The position numbers and the translations under genes are program-made. The notes under the pieces are model-generated. The model did not search any database and was not told the DNA's origin. It saw only the letters and a program-made list of their open reading frames with translations. DNA of 64,000 nt from NCBI GenBank assembly GCA_030653435.1, contig JAURZI010000037.1:1-64000 (forward strand). The letters are read 5' to 3'. Positions 63,103 to 64,000 of the stretch are shown in pieces. Origin of the DNA: Methylovulum sp. GTDB lineage: Bacteria > Pseudomonadota > Gammaproteobacteria > Methylococcales > Methylomonadaceae. Every line of letters begins with the position of its first letter. Within the stretch, counting starts at the first letter, position 1.

Positions 63103-64000
63103 ATGAACATAATAAAACACCTGATTGCCGCAACGGTATTGCTGGTTGCCTGTAGTGCCGCCGTGCATGCGGAGCGCATCAAGGACATTGCGTCCGTCCA
63201 GGGGGTGCGTACCAATCAATTGGTAGGCTATGGCCTGGTGGTTGGGTTGAACACCTCTGGCGATAAAACAAAGTTCACCGGACAAAGCCTACGCAGCATG
63301 CTGGCGCGTTTAGGGCTGAGACTGCCGCCCGATATTGATCCGAAAGCAAAAAATATCGCCGCTGTTTCGATCTCCGCTGAATTGCCGCCGTTTGCCAAGC
63401 CGGGTCAAAAAATTGACGTTACGGTTTCGTCTATAGGCGATTCCAAAAGTTTACGCGGCGGTGTGCTATTGATGAGCCCGTTAAAAGGCGCTGACGGGCA
63501 GGTCTACGCCATAGCCCAAGGCAGCCTGGTGGTGAGCGGTGCGAGCGCTAGCGGGCAGAGCGGCTCCAGCGTTACCGTCAACAATCCCAGCGTAGGCCGG
63601 ATCAATGGCGGCGCTACCGTGGAACGTACCGTCAACACCGCTTTTGCCACCGGCAAAGAATTGGTTTTCGACCTGTTTACGCCGGATTTTACAACGGCTA
63701 ACCGCATGGTCGAATCCATTAACAGGGAGTTGGGCGTCAACACGGCTAAGGCGATAGATGCCACGTCGGTCAGCGTCAGGGCGCCGTTGAATCCGGCACA
63801 GAAAGTCATGTTTGCGTCTATGGTGGAAAACATTATCGTAGCCCCTGACGATGCGCCTGCCCGTATCATCATTAATTCCAGGACCGGTACGGTGGTGATT
63901 AACGGCAAAGTGACCGTGCAACCTGCCGCCGTGTCCCACGGCAATTTGTCCGTGACGATCAGCGAACGTCCGCAGGTCAGCCAGCCCGGCGCTTTTTCCG
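63103..64000 (+). CDS. flgI: Flagellar P-ring protein FlgI (partial, runs off window)
   Basis: About 299 codons are present; the C-terminal part lies beyond 64000. Signal peptide [18 protein letters not shown] then [20 protein letters not shown]. The segments [20 protein letters not shown] and [14 protein letters not shown] are FlgI. AGAGGATAGG precedes the ATG, and it lies 11 bases after flgH. No stop is reached within the window, so this is an edge truncation, not a broken gene. Confidence 0.96.
   Translation, partial: MNIIKHLIAATVLLVACSAAVHAERIKDIASVQGVRTNQLVGYGLVVGLNTSGDKTKFTGQSLRSMLARLGLRLPPDIDPKAKNIAAVSISAELPPFAKPGQKIDVTVSSIGDSKSLRGGVLLMSPLKGADGQVYAIAQGSLVVSGASASGQSGSSVTVNNPSVGRINGGATVERTVNTAFATGKELVFDLFTPDFTTANRMVESINRELGVNTAKAIDATSVSVRAPLNPAQKVMFASMVENIIVAPDDAPARIIINSRTGTVVINGKVTVQPAAVSHGNLSVTISERPQVSQPGAFS

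Overview
The window is a stretch of a gammaproteobacterial chromosome. Two conserved gene blocks point to this class: aroQ-accB-accC-prmA-DUF3426-dusB-fis-purH-purD, and rpsB-tsf-pyrH-frr-uppS-cdsA-dxr-rseP with map-glnD divergent to it. The ubiG-mupP-yciK trio and lptM-lysA agree. A free-living, motile, H2-metabolising aquatic or methylotroph-like organism (for example a Methylococcales relative) is my impression from gene content. No diagnostic C1 gene lies in the window, so genus is not claimed. No insertion sequence, prophage, CRISPR array or tRNA was seen.

Layout: 1-850 is the 3' end of an rRNA operon (23S tail, 5S, terminator). 893-3568 holds a cupin, a flavoprotein and a RIO kinase. 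3618-8733 (minus) is a group 3d NAD-linked [NiFe] hydrogenase, hoxFUYH, with its endopeptidase gene hoxW, preceded by a Uma2-family gene. 9444-13468 (minus) holds lysA, a small lptM lipoprotein gene, an orphan KS-like/ACP pair and a PfkB sugar kinase. 13657-15438 is an EAL-CBS-GGDEF protein. 15560-18235 (minus) is ubiG-mupP-yciK-sufT.

18409-30310 (plus) is the aroQ to purD block, interrupted twice. rlmI and a coupled Cys-rich pair sit between the DUF3426 gene and dusB. An AT-rich islet (class III cyclase-like gene, inverted-repeat element, DUF1902/HicA pair) sits between purH and purD. 30443-33213 is ppx and an unknown membrane-anchored protein.

33224-38869 (minus) is fliEFGHIJ. 39246-40453 is a FliL-like gene and dsbC. 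40546-47915 (minus) is the translation, isoprenoid, phospholipid and envelope-protease block, with map-glnD divergent at 48174-51571. 51767-54747 holds a di-haem peroxidase, a PilZ protein and flgNM. 55190-64000 holds motAB, flgA and flgBCDEFGHI, running off the end inside flgI.

Regulation can be read directly in the flagellar part. Four -24/-12 sigma-54 sites precede fliE, flgA, flgB and flgG, and an exact sigma-28 site precedes flgM. This is the usual hierarchy in which basal body and hook genes use RpoN and the anti-sigma factor uses FliA. The least ordinary items are the cyclase-like protein in the purH-purD islet, the Cys-to-Ser KS with its ACP, the coupled metal-binding pair, and the 417-residue unknown after ppx.
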